Of a stretch of DNA of 64,000 bases, positions 9,655 to 17,366 are shown piece after piece (the first letter of the stretch is position 1; every line of letters starts with the position of its first letter). The stretch comes from Nibribacter ruber (GTDB taxonomy: Bacteria; Bacteroidota; Bacteroidia; Cytophagales; Hymenobacteraceae): NCBI RefSeq assembly GCF_009913235.1, contig NZ_CP047897.1, forward strand, positions 1,240,001 through 1,304,000, in the 5' to 3' direction. Both the position numbers and the translations under genes were made by a program. Under the pieces are notes generated by a model. That model did not search any database. It was not told the origin of the DNA and saw nothing but the letters and a program-made list of their open reading frames with translations.

Positions 9655-10218
9655 TTACTTGCCTAGAGACTCGTCTGTGAAATGCTCCCGGTGCTTGGGT
9701 TTGGAGAATTTATCCTGATTAAACGCCTTGGAACCACCTCTGGGAATGGACAAAGACGACCAGCCGCCTTCAGAGGCCATTTTGCCAATGTACACTATCT
9801 GCCCAACGTGATATGGGTAATGCGCCAGCTGCCGGTTGATGGCCTCCAGGACCGTGTGGCCTTGGTTTCTGATGTAGATGGTTTGGGAAAGGTCTTCTGG
9901 AGTCAGGGATTTAAGCGTAGCCAGGAAGCAATCCCAGCCTTCGTTCCACTTTTGGAGCACCTCTTGCGGGGTGACAAGGTCGTTGTCAAATTCGGCTTCG
10001 CGGTCTCGCCAGTCTTTTTCACCGTCTGTGGTCAGGAAATCTGTCCACCGCGAGAGCATATTGCCCCAGAGGTGTTTCACAATAGTGGCGATGCTGTTGC
10101 TGTCCTCGTTGTATTGCCAGAAAAGCTTCTCCTCAGGCACTTGCTGAAACGTCTTCTCTCCCAGCATCCGGTAATATTCAAACTGTTTTACAACACTTTC
10201 CAGGTACTCGCTTGTCAT
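9655..10218 (-). CDS. DinB/DUF1572-like four-helix protein
   Basis: 187-residue cytosolic protein of the DinB/YfiT superfamily, DUF1572 type. The fold is a four-helix bundle with a metal site; the expected histidine triad is visible as His49 (IVKHLWGN), His133 and His137 (LAHYPYHVGQI). Related proteins include thiol transferases acting with bacillithiol or mycothiol and others of unknown function, so the reaction cannot be assigned. A second DinB-like gene follows upstream on the same strand, 131 bp away. Confidence 0.88.
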   Translation of the reverse strand: MTSEYLESVVKQFEYYRMLGEKTFQQVPEEKLFWQYNEDSNSIATIVKHLWGNMLSRWTDFLTTDGEKDWRDREAEFDNDLVTPQEVLQKWNEGWDCFLATLKSLTPEDLSQTIYIRNQGHTVLEAINRQLAHYPYHVGQIVYIGKMASEGGWSSLSIPRGGSKAFNQDKFSKPKHREHFTDESLGK

Positions 10219-10349
10219 AGCACTGTCGTTTAAAGTATGGTATACGGTTACATTGTGTCTGAATACTTATTCCACTATCCTAACTTTAGCCTAGGTAGAT
10301 AAGGGCCTTAAAGCAGTGTTGTTTAGTACTATGCGGCATTGGTAACGGC

Positions 10350-10793
10350 TTACTGTTTTAAAGCCCGGCGCAGGTAATTTATTTGCCCCAGATGGTACGA
10401 GAGGTGTGCAGACAGATGCATTAAGAAAAAGCCCGTGGTCATTTCTTGGCCTAACACATTCTCTGGATAGGTTTCTGTCAACGCTTCTTCCTGCATCTGT
10501 CCAAGCGTGGCTTTTACAATGCGTTTGGCTTCTTCTACTTGCTGGAGCAGTTTCTCTTTGGGGATATTCATCAGGGTAAACTCCGCTTCCCGGTCTCTCA
10601 CATAGCTGTCGCTCCCCAGGTTCTTCCCGATGTAGGTGCGCAAATTTCCTACCAGGTGCAGACACAGATTACCTGCCGAATTCTTAATGCTGCCCGTAGT
10701 CTGCCATAGGTCATTCTCTTCTCTAAACTCACTGATTTCGCTTGTAAGTTTGTCCAGGTCACGTGAGAATATCTGAATAAATTCTGTAATCAT
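10350..10793 (-). CDS. DinB-family protein
   Basis: 147-residue DinB/YfiT-superfamily protein, shorter than its neighbour and only distantly similar to it. The metal-binding histidines are His46 (LCLHLVGN), His130 and His134 (SAHLSYHLGQINYL). No signal peptide. Same strand as the other DinB-like gene, so the two may be co-transcribed. Immediately upstream begins the palindrome-bounded cassette region. Function unknown beyond the fold. Confidence 0.87.
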   Translation of the reverse strand: MITEFIQIFSRDLDKLTSEISEFREENDLWQTTGSIKNSAGNLCLHLVGNLRTYIGKNLGSDSYVRDREAEFTLMNIPKEKLLQQVEEAKRIVKATLGQMQEEALTETYPENVLGQEMTTGFFLMHLSAHLSYHLGQINYLRRALKQ

Positions 10794-10831
10794 TGGATTA
10801 GAGTTGGGGGGGAAAGACTTTATAACTGTTA

Positions 10832-10877
10832 GTATAAAAAACGTGTGAGGTCGTCGGCCGAAACATGGTTTTTATAC
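10832..10877. repeat. 46-bp imperfect palindrome (cassette boundary A)
   Basis: Outer arms GTATAAAAA and TTTTTATAC enclose a GC-rich inner part (GGTCGTCGGCCG). It is 40/46 identical to the palindrome at 11616-11661, and both are followed by CAGTGTT. It bounds the small lipoprotein gene between them. Confidence 0.85.
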
Positions 10878-10891
10878 AGTGTTGTGGTGCG

Positions 10892-11592
10892 CTATTTTTC
10901 TTTCCAAGTTATCTGAGTTATTTTCCAATTATCCTTCTCTTTTTCAAGCTTCACAATCGGGTGGTAGTGGTCTGCGTAACTTTTCTTGCCTTCATAATTA
11001 TCGAAGAACCTTAATGTGGCAAGCCAATTGTCACCGCTCTTTTCCAGATTACTAACTTCCACGTCGGCAAAGGGTTCTTGGGTTCTTGGCTCCTTATCCA
11101 ATAGTAATAGTAGAGCCAGTCGCAGTATTTGTCGAACTCGTAGGCGTCCGCTTCACTATAAACTGACCAGTCTACTTTGGCCATATTTTCAGCACACCCT
11201 GAAATTCTTTGTTTCTCTTGCTTAATGAATTTATCTGAAACTGTGGGCAGCTTTCTTAGCTGTTCAAAGTATGGCTCGTACTCTACTTTACTTTTTCCTG
11301 CATTGCCTTCCACGATTCTTACTTCAATCGGTGTATTGGGGTCAGGATTGTTTACATTCTTTATATACCAGCGGTGGAAAGAAGTCGCAATTTTTTTAAG
11401 CTGTCGTGTTTCAGCTGTCTCTTGAGTAGATGCCACAGACTTCTCAGATGGTTGACTATCGGTTGAATCCTTTATAGATATGGCTTCTTGAATAAAAACC
11501 GCGTTATCCTTTACAGTAATATTTTCTTTTGGCTGTTCCGTGGAGCAACTAAGCAATCCCAAAACCGAGAGCAACAGAAGTATCCTTTTCAT
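10892..11592 (-). pseudogene. DUF3828-like lipoprotein, frameshifted
   Basis: The 5' part starts MKRILLLLSVLGLLSC, a lipoprotein signal, and runs to DKYCDWLYYYYW. The reading frame then shifts and the C-terminal part continues as LDKEPRTQEPFADVEV to the stop at 10892 with WKITQITWKEK. Joined, they give about 233 residues resembling DUF3828-type lipoproteins (N-terminal helix with WYIKNVN, C-terminal strands LATLRFF and NWKITQI). The shift falls near 11100, in a TACTATTACTATT repeat on the coding strand where slippage is easy. An upstream ATG would add five residues (MVILN). Lower GC than the core genes and bounded by palindromes, which suggests an accessory cassette. Function unknown. Confidence 0.7.
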
Positions 11593-11615
11593 ATTTAAAA
11601 TTACCAAAACGGCTA

Positions 11616-11661
11616 GTATAAAAAACGTGCTAGGCCGTCGGCCGTAGCATGATTTTTATAC
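11616..11661. repeat. 46-bp imperfect palindrome (cassette boundary B)
   Basis: Second copy of the palindrome at 10832-10877, same orientation. One inner base pair changes on both sides between the copies (T-A versus C-G), a small sign that the folded form matters. Followed by CAGTGTTAGCAACA. Confidence 0.87.
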
Positions 11662-11664
11662 AGT

Positions 11665-11674
11665 GTTAGCAACA
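11665..11674. repeat. 10-bp inverted repeat, left copy (GTTAGCAACA)
   Basis: GTTAGCAACA here and its exact reverse complement TGTTGCTAAC at 12308-12317 bracket the lipoprotein gene between them. Confidence 0.75.
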
Positions 11675-11680
11675 GTAATT

Positions 11681-12301
11681 TTATTTTTTATCAGGAAAGC
11701 AATCACTGCCAAAGGCTGGGCCGCCGTACTGCACTAATATTCTTTTGTTGATTTTCTTGAAGTTACAACCTTTGACAATTTCATCTATAATTGCCTGTTC
11801 GGGTATTGTATCAAAGATGAGGTATTCAAGGCCATACAAGTCATTAGTTGGATAGCCAATGGAAGAGTAATCAATTTTCAATTTGTCTGGAATCGAGAAA
11901 CTGTTACTTATTGAGTTACAGTTTGCCTTATCCAAATAGGTTCTAAGCTTTTCGATTTTCTCTTTATCCAAATTCACAATTTTGAAAGCATCCTCCAATT
12001 CTTTGTTGTCCAAGTCTATGTCAAACCTATGGAACTGTCCGTAATCATCAAATATGGCTTCTGTGTACCAAGTGGTTTTGTCGTGATAATTCTTCTGGTC
12101 TAACTTAAAATCTATATTATCATCAGAGTTGAACCTTATGAAAAGAACTAATTCTTTAGGCTTTATTTTATTGAAATAGCTTGCCAAGGAATCTATTTCG
12201 CTCTTCTTCTCTTCGTAGTTAGTGAAAACTCCCTTCGTGGCGTCACCACAACTTGTGAGACATAATGCAATCACAAACAGCACTAAAGAGATTATTTTCA
12301 T
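11681..12301 (-). CDS. Hypothetical lipoprotein in a cassette-like setting
   Basis: 206-residue protein with a clear lipoprotein signal (MKIISLVLFVIALCLTSC). The mature part is rich in Lys, Asp and Asn and has no motif I recognise; it contains KELVLFIRFNSDD and ends VQYGGPAFGSDCFPDKK. The gene is AT-rich compared with its neighbours and is tightly bracketed by a 10-bp inverted repeat and a 46-bp palindrome. Single small lipoprotein genes between such repeats suggest recent acquisition. Function unknown. Confidence 0.8.
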   Translation of the reverse strand: MKIISLVLFVIALCLTSCGDATKGVFTNYEEKKSEIDSLASYFNKIKPKELVLFIRFNSDDNIDFKLDQKNYHDKTTWYTEAIFDDYGQFHRFDIDLDNKELEDAFKIVNLDKEKIEKLRTYLDKANCNSISNSFSIPDKLKIDYSSIGYPTNDLYGLEYLIFDTIPEQAIIDEIVKGCNFKKINKRILVQYGGPAFGSDCFPDKK

Positions 12302-12307
12302 TCTTAT

Positions 12308-12317
12308 TGTTGCTAAC
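12308..12317. repeat. 10-bp inverted repeat, right copy (TGTTGCTAAC)
   Basis: Reverse complement of 11665-11674. A small hairpin (CCGAAC-T-GTTCGG) follows within 15 bp, but the 46-bp palindrome is not repeated on this side. Confidence 0.75.
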
Positions 12318-12449
12318 TATCTACTAGACCGAACTGTTCGGCTTATCTTCACTATATGTGGAGGAAATCAAAAGTAATACTCTAAGATAGTCGTTATTTG
12401 AAGGAGTTCTACTATAGTCTTTACTAGTGTATTAGTTATAAAGTAAATC

Positions 12450-12487
12450 CGTTTTTAGCCTATTCCCGCCAAAACAGACCAAAAACG
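12450..12487. repeat. 38-bp palindromic repeat, copy 5
   Basis: CGTTTTTAGCCTATTCCC... ends ACCAAAAACG. A diverged copy downstream of the polyprenyl synthase gene. Confidence 0.9.
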
Positions 12488-12544
12488 AGTACAGCATAAC
12501 AAGCCAGACTATAAGTCTTGCTTCTTGCCAAGCACTACTTGATT

Positions 12545-13522
12545 CTATTTTTCGCGCTCTATGGTGTAGCGGATGAGTTGCTCCAAGGAGTCTCTGGACG
12601 GGGAGGCGGGAAAGGTATGCAGCAGTTGTAGCGCCTCCTGGTGGTAGGCGTTCATGACCTGGATAGCATAGTTGAGGCCGCCAGAATTCTTCACGAAGTC
12701 AATGACCGTATTGATTCTGTCTGCCTTGCCGTTGTTGTTTTTGACGTTGTAAATGATGCGGCGCTTGGTGAGCCAGTCGGCTTGTTGCAGGGCGTAGATT
12801 AGGGGCAGTGTCATCTTCTTTTCTTTGATGTCAATGCCCACGGGTTTGCCAATTTCGGCGGTGCCATAGTCAAACAAATCGTCTTTGATCTGGAAGGCAA
12901 TGCCCACTTTCTCCCCAAACAGACGAGCGCGTTCCACGGTCTCGGCATCAGCGCCCACCGATGACACGCCCACGGCACAGCAAGAGGCAATCAAAGAAGC
13001 GGTTTTCTGCCGGATGATGTCAAAGTACACAGACTCGTCAATGTCCAGACGGCGGGCCTTCTCCATTTGCAGGAGCTCGCCTTCGCTCATCTCCCTAACG
13101 GCGTTGCTCACTATCTTGAGCAGGTCAAAGTCATTGTTGTTGAGTGAGAGCAAGAGGCCTTTGGAGAGCAGGTAGTCGCCTACCAGCACGGCAATCTTGT
13201 TTTTCCAGAGGGCATTGACGGAGAAGAAGCCGCGGCGGTAATTGGCGTCATCTACCACGTCATCATGCACCAGCGTGGCGGTGTGCAGCAGCTCAATGAG
13301 GGCGGCACCGCGGTAGGTGGCGTCTGTGATGTTTTCCTGCAACAGCTTGGCCGTGAAGAACACAAACATGGGCCGCATCTGCTTGCCTTTGCGTTTGACA
13401 ATGTAGCCCATGATCTTGTCCAGCAACAAAACATTGGATTGCATAGACTGCCGGAATTTCTTCTCGAATTCCTGCATCTCTGCCGCAATGGGGGCTTGTA
13501 TCTGGTTTAAGGGGCTGCTCAT
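12545..13522 (-). CDS. ispB: Polyprenyl diphosphate synthase (long-chain, trans)
   Basis: 325-residue isoprenoid chain-elongating synthase adding isopentenyl diphosphate to allylic primers, probably making the menaquinone side chain. Both aspartate-rich motifs are present: the first at residues 87-92 (HDDVVDDANYRRG) and the second in FQIKDDLFDYG. Also seen are GKQMRPMFVFF and the KTASLIASCCAVG helix. Length and motifs fit octaprenyl/heptaprenyl synthases better than farnesyl synthases, but chain length cannot be read from sequence alone. Divergent from the hydrolase-folK pair. Confidence 0.92.
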   Translation of the reverse strand: MSSPLNQIQAPIAAEMQEFEKKFRQSMQSNVLLLDKIMGYIVKRKGKQMRPMFVFFTAKLLQENITDATYRGAALIELLHTATLVHDDVVDDANYRRGFFSVNALWKNKIAVLVGDYLLSKGLLLSLNNNDFDLLKIVSNAVREMSEGELLQMEKARRLDIDESVYFDIIRQKTASLIASCCAVGVSSVGADAETVERARLFGEKVGIAFQIKDDLFDYGTAEIGKPVGIDIKEKKMTLPLIYALQQADWLTKRRIIYNVKNNNGKADRINTVIDFVKNSGGLNYAIQVMNAYHQEALQLLHTFPASPSRDSLEQLIRYTIEREK

Positions 13523-13635
13523 CTCTGCGTCGCAATATTACCATCCTAAACCCGCTAAAGCAAACCGGCCGTTTGCTTTTCACGGGTTTGTGGCCGTACT
13601 TCGCTATGTTTCACCTAAGCGCACTTTCTACCCGC

Positions 13636-14487
13636 ATGATACAGTACTCAGAGTTTGTTCTTTCCTCTGCCCACGGCCGTGATTTTTCTGTGGATGCCCG
13701 CTGGGTTTCTGACAACGAGCCGAAGCCCGTGGTCCTCTTCGTGCATGGTTTTAAGGGCTTCAAGGACTGGGGCCACTTTAACCTGCTGGCAGATTATTTT
13801 GCAGCGCACGGCTTTGTGTTCATAAAGCTGAACCTGTCTCACAACGGTGTGGAACCCGGCGGAAGCGACCTCACCAACATGGAGGCCTTCGGGAACAACA
13901 ACTTCTGCATTGAACTAGACGATCTGGGCACGCTCATAGACCAGTTAACCGCTGGCTCCACGCCCATTCCCGCCCAGGAACTGGACGCATCTCACCTGCT
14001 CTTGATTGGCCACAGCCGCGGTGGCGGACTGGTGCTCCTGAAAGCCGCCGAAGACGCCCGCGTTTCTGGCGTGGCCACCTGGTCTGCCATCAGTGACATT
14101 GATCAGCGCTGGTCTAAGGAATTGATGGAAGAATGGAAGCGCACCGGCGTACAGTACATTGCCAATGCTCGTACCGGCCAGCAAATGCCCTTGTATTACC
14201 AGCTGGTAGAAAATTTTGAAGCCAACCGGAAGCGCCTGGACATCTTGAAAGCGGTAGAGAAACTGTCTGTTCCGGTGCTCATCATCCACGGCGAACAGGA
14301 CGAAACCCTGCCCTTGTCTATGGCACACGAGCTGCATGCCCAAAACCCTTTCGCAGAACTGTACCTGATCCCAGAGGCGGACCATTCCTTCGGGGGGCGG
14401 CACCCGTACGAGGCTACGGAACTTCCCGCCTTCGCCAAAGCCGCCGCCGATAAAACCATCCAGTTCTTTCAAGCCGCGTTGTCATGA
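13636..14487 (+). CDS. Alpha/beta hydrolase
   Basis: 283 residues from the ATG giving MIQYSEFVLSSAHGRDF; longer versions from 13573 or 13606 are open but add a non-conserved leader. Catalytic triad candidates are Ser in GHSRGGG, Asp in HGEQDETLP and His in EADHSFGG. The oxyanion region is VVLFVHGFKGFKDWG. Members of this group are dienelactone hydrolase/acyl-peptidase-like esterases of unknown substrate. Its TGA overlaps the ATG of folK by 4 nt (ATGA), so the two are translationally coupled. Confidence 0.88.
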   Translation: MIQYSEFVLSSAHGRDFSVDARWVSDNEPKPVVLFVHGFKGFKDWGHFNLLADYFAAHGFVFIKLNLSHNGVEPGGSDLTNMEAFGNNNFCIELDDLGTLIDQLTAGSTPIPAQELDASHLLLIGHSRGGGLVLLKAAEDARVSGVATWSAISDIDQRWSKELMEEWKRTGVQYIANARTGQQMPLYYQLVENFEANRKRLDILKAVEKLSVPVLIIHGEQDETLPLSMAHELHAQNPFAELYLIPEADHSFGGRHPYEATELPAFAKAAADKTIQFFQAALS

Positions 14488-14966
14488 GGCCGCTGTACTT
14501 GCTTTTGGGCAGCAACCTGGGTGACCGGGTTTCTTTCCTCCAGGAAGCGTTTGATCGTTTATCGGGTATTTTTGGGGAATCAGGGCAAAAGTCCAGCCTC
14601 TATGAAACGGCTGCCTGGGGCCTTGAAAATCAACCGGCCTTCTTAAACCAGGCCCTCTTGTTCCAGACAGACCTTCCGCCAGACCAGGTATTGGCCCATA
14701 CCCAACAGATTGAGCAGGACCTGGGCCGTGAGCGCAAAGAACGCTGGGGCGCCCGCGTCATAGACATAGACATTCTTCTGTATGGGAACACTATTCTAGA
14801 AACCCAAAACCTTACCATTCCCCATCCCCATTTGCATCAGCGCCGCTTTACGCTGGCCCCTTTGGCAGAACTGTCGCCTTCCTTTGTGCATCCGGTTTTA
14901 AAAAAGACCATCGCCCAATTATTGGCAGATTGTCCAGATCCGCTGGAAGTGACATTAATGTGCTAG
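14484..14966 (+). CDS. folK: 2-amino-4-hydroxy-6-hydroxymethyldihydropteridine diphosphokinase
   Basis: 160-residue HPPK, transferring pyrophosphate from ATP to hydroxymethyl-dihydropterin in folate synthesis. Typical motifs: LLLGSNLGDR at the N-terminus, RWGARVIDIDILLYG for metal and substrate binding, and IPHPHLHQRRFTLAPLAEL. Length is standard for the family. It overlaps the upstream hydrolase gene by an ATGA junction. The next stretch is a repeat-rich gap. Confidence 0.97.
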   Translation: MRPLYLLLGSNLGDRVSFLQEAFDRLSGIFGESGQKSSLYETAAWGLENQPAFLNQALLFQTDLPPDQVLAHTQQIEQDLGRERKERWGARVIDIDILLYGNTILETQNLTIPHPHLHQRRFTLAPLAELSPSFVHPVLKKTIAQLLADCPDPLEVTLMC

Positions 14967-15031
14967 TTTTGAGGTGGGATTTGAAGATGTGGAGATGTGG
15001 AGATTTGAAGATGGTGAAATGATTGAATAGC

Positions 15032-15069
15032 CGTTTTTGGGCTGTTTCCAGGAAATCAGGCAAAAAACG
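15032..15069. repeat. 38-bp palindromic repeat, copy 6
   Basis: CGTTTTTGGGCTGTTTCC arm, right arm ends GCAAAAAACG. Just 3' of folK. Confidence 0.92.
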
Positions 15070-15070
15070 G

Positions 15071-15108
15071 CACTCACTCACTCACTCACTCACTCACTCA
15101 CTCACTCA
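15071..15108. repeat. CACT tetranucleotide microsatellite
   Basis: About 9.5 tandem CACT units, non-coding. A shorter degenerate GAGT/AAGT tract adjoins the matching 25-bp repeat near 61332. Confidence 0.95.
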
Positions 15109-15113
15109 TTACT

Positions 15114-15138
15114 TGTCATCCTGAAAGGATCTTGTGGG
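15114..15138. repeat. 25-bp dispersed repeat, copy 1
   Basis: Begins TGTCATCCTGAAAGGATC and is identical to the reverse complement of 61307-61331, with a CACT-type tract next to it in both places. Confidence 0.9.
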
Positions 15139-15212
15139 CAAGTTATAAGGACGTTGGCTATAACACCTCCCGCAAGTTTGAGCGCAGCGGAAACTTGTGG
15201 ATAGGCTTAGGA

Positions 15213-15269
15213 GCAAGTTTATCAACTTGCCTGATCCTTCCGCCAACCCACGCAAGTTGATAAACTTGC
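15213..15269. repeat. 18-bp perfect inverted repeat pair
   Basis: GCAAGTTTATCAACTTGC at 15213-15230 and its reverse complement at 15252-15269, 21 nt apart. Each half is itself nearly palindromic. Confidence 0.9.
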
Positions 15270-15313
15270 GCCATGATTAGCTCCAAGTCACAGACTTGAA
15301 GCAGGAGAGTAAG

Positions 15314-15351
15314 CGTTTTTGGGCTAATTTTCAGGAAACAAGCAAAAAACA
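15314..15351. repeat. 38-bp palindromic repeat, copy 7
   Basis: CGTTTTTGGGCTAATTTT arm, right arm ends AGCAAAAAACA. Lies 3' of the sugar dehydratase gene. Confidence 0.88.
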
Positions 15352-15428
15352 GCCCTCCAAGAATTTCTTAAAAACCTCATCTTCACATCTTCACAATTCC
15401 AAATCTTCACATCTGAAGAATCAGCATC

Positions 15429-17348
15429 TTACTTCCGTTGGTCAAACTTCTGGTAAATGGAGTTCTGGCTGATGTACTCGGGGACCAATTGCTTCATCTT
15501 TTTGATGACTTCCACATTGTTCTGAGAATGGAAGAGGTCAATGAGGACCTGGATTTCATGAAGGACCAGGTGCACCTGTTGGGCGGGTACGTTGGCGAGG
15601 CGAATTTTGGGGTGATCAGTGGCCTGAACGGATTCGTTTTCATGGAAAAGCTCTTCTTCCAGCTTTTCGCCGGGGCGCAGGCCGGTATACACCAGCTGAA
15701 TGTCTTTGCCCAGGGTGAGGCCAGAGAGCTTGATCATCTTCTTTGCCAGGTCTACTATCTTGATGGAATCGCCCATGTCAAAGATATAGATTTCGCCACC
15801 ACGGCCCATGGCGGACGCCTCTAACACCAATTGGCAGGCCTCCTGAATGGTCATGAAATAGCGCGAAATGTCTGGGTGCGTGACCGTGAGCGGGCCGCCT
15901 TCCATGATCTGGTTCCTGAATCTGGGAATGACAGACCCGGTACTGCCCAGCACATTGCCAAACCGCGTGGTGATGAAGCGCGTGCGGTTGTTGCCCGTGT
16001 CCCGCAGATAATGGTCCAAAGACTGCACGTACATCTCACAGAGACGTTTGGAAGCCCCCATCACGCTGGTGGGGTTTACGGCCTTGTCAGTGGAGAGGAG
16101 TACAAACTTCTGAGCCTGGAACTTGATGGCCAGATCTGAGAGAATCTTGGTGCCCAGAATGTTGGTATTGAGCGACTCCGTGGGGTTCTCTTCCATCACA
16201 GGCACGTGCTTGTAGGCGGCGCAATGGAAAACCAGCTCGGGCTTGAAGGTTCTGAACACGGCTTCCATGCGGGCGGCATTGCAGATATCGCCCAGCACTA
16301 CCTCAAACCTTAGCTTCTGGTACAGTTCCGTCAGTTCCAGTTCCAGGTCGTACAAAGGAGACTCGGCTTGGTCAAGAAGAATGAGTTGCTTGGGTTTGAA
16401 CCGAATGAGCTGCCGCACCAGTTCGCTGCCAATGGAACCAGCGGCGCCCGTGATTAAAATGGTTCGGTTCTGGAGTTCCTTGTGCAGCAGCGGCGAATCA
16501 ATCTCGGCGGCGGCGCGGCCTAAGACGTCTTCAATGCGCACCTCCTTGATCTGCTTGAAACTCAGCTCGCCGTTGATCCATTTGTACGTAGGCGGCACAA
16601 TTAACACCTGCACTCCGGCCTTGAGACAAGCTTCAACCAATTGCCTTTTGCGGGAGATAGACAGCCGCTGCACTGCCAGAATAAGAAGGTCTACCTTCAG
16701 GTTGGTCAGTTGGTCGGCGAGGGTTTGCGTGGGTTGTAATATGGGAATGCCATTGATGGCCAGGCCAGTCTTTGACGCCTCGTCATCCAGAAAAGCCAGA
16801 ATGCGGTAATAGGTGCCCATGTCCTGCTGCAGGGTGCGCTGAGTAATGGTCCCCACCTCGCCGGCGCCAAAAATGGCCACGTTGATTTTCTTGCTGTTGG
16901 TGTGGTTCCATTCATAATGCAGAATCTTGGCCCAAACGCGCACCATAGAGGTGGCCATGAGACTCAAGGCATAGTCAATGAGTAACACCGAGATGGGAAT
17001 GAAATTCTGGTACCCGAAACCTTTGTTGTACACCAGCTGGGCGGCCACCAGCACCAATGAGCTGCCCGTGAGCGCGAAAAAGAGTTTACGCAGGTCGTCA
17101 ATGCTGGAGTAGCGCAGGATGCCCCGGTGGGTTTTGAAATAATACGCAGCCAGGCCTTTTATCACCAGCACAATGGGCAGCATCCACCCTACTGACAGCT
17201 CTGTAAAAACCGGCAGGCTGAAGTTGAACCGAAGCAGGTAGGCCGCTAAAAAGGACAGGGCACATAAACAGAGGTCTATGGCAAACACCAGTTGCTTTGG
17301 CATTTTCTGAGTAAACATCTGCTGCATGTGCCCCATCTTCTTTTGCAA
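15429..17348 (-). CDS. Membrane NDP-sugar 4,6-dehydratase (WbpM/PglF/CapD family)
   Basis: 639-residue inner-membrane protein of polysaccharide synthesis. Residues 1-120 have four hydrophobic segments, including CLCALSFLAAYLLRFNF. A first Rossmann-like domain follows (VAIFGAGEVGTITQRTL), then the catalytic SDR domain with GAAGSIGSELVRQ for NAD(P). In place of the usual YxxxK this family uses the MGASK motif, seen in VNPTSVMGASKRLCE. The likely reaction is 4,6-dehydration of a UDP-HexNAc, as in WbpM and PglF. The exact start among several nearby Met codons is uncertain. No other surface-sugar genes are nearby. Confidence 0.92.
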   Translation of the reverse strand: MQKKMGHMQQMFTQKMPKQLVFAIDLCLCALSFLAAYLLRFNFSLPVFTELSVGWMLPIVLVIKGLAAYYFKTHRGILRYSSIDDLRKLFFALTGSSLVLVAAQLVYNKGFGYQNFIPISVLLIDYALSLMATSMVRVWAKILHYEWNHTNSKKINVAIFGAGEVGTITQRTLQQDMGTYYRILAFLDDEASKTGLAINGIPILQPTQTLADQLTNLKVDLLILAVQRLSISRKRQLVEACLKAGVQVLIVPPTYKWINGELSFKQIKEVRIEDVLGRAAAEIDSPLLHKELQNRTILITGAAGSIGSELVRQLIRFKPKQLILLDQAESPLYDLELELTELYQKLRFEVVLGDICNAARMEAVFRTFKPELVFHCAAYKHVPVMEENPTESLNTNILGTKILSDLAIKFQAQKFVLLSTDKAVNPTSVMGASKRLCEMYVQSLDHYLRDTGNNRTRFITTRFGNVLGSTGSVIPRFRNQIMEGGPLTVTHPDISRYFMTIQEACQLVLEASAMGRGGEIYIFDMGDSIKIVDLAKKMIKLSGLTLGKDIQLVYTGLRPGEKLEEELFHENESVQATDHPKIRLANVPAQQVHLVLHEIQVLIDLFHSQNNVEVIKKMKQLVPEYISQNSIYQKFDQRK

Positions 17349-17366
17349 AATCTATAGCGCCGAGGA

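Larger units (their letters stand above)
14967..15428. other. Repeat-dense gene-free gap
   Basis: No credible gene. From left to right it holds a GATTTGAAGATGTGGAGATG-type array (14972-15022), a 38-bp palindrome, a CACT tetranucleotide tract, a 25-bp sequence repeated in reverse at 61307-61331, an 18-bp inverted repeat pair, a second 38-bp palindrome, and an inverted CATCTTCACATC array (about 15376-15420). It separates the convergent folK and sugar dehydratase genes. Confidence 0.85.

Noticed and set aside
11616-11661. 46-bp palindrome as a terminator
   Set aside because: The AT-rich parts are at the outer arms of the stem rather than forming a T-run after a GC stem, and the same unit occurs at both cassette edges.
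15071-15108. CACT tract as a CRISPR or phase-variable promoter
   Set aside because: It is a plain tetranucleotide microsatellite with no spacers, lying between the 3' ends of two convergent genes.
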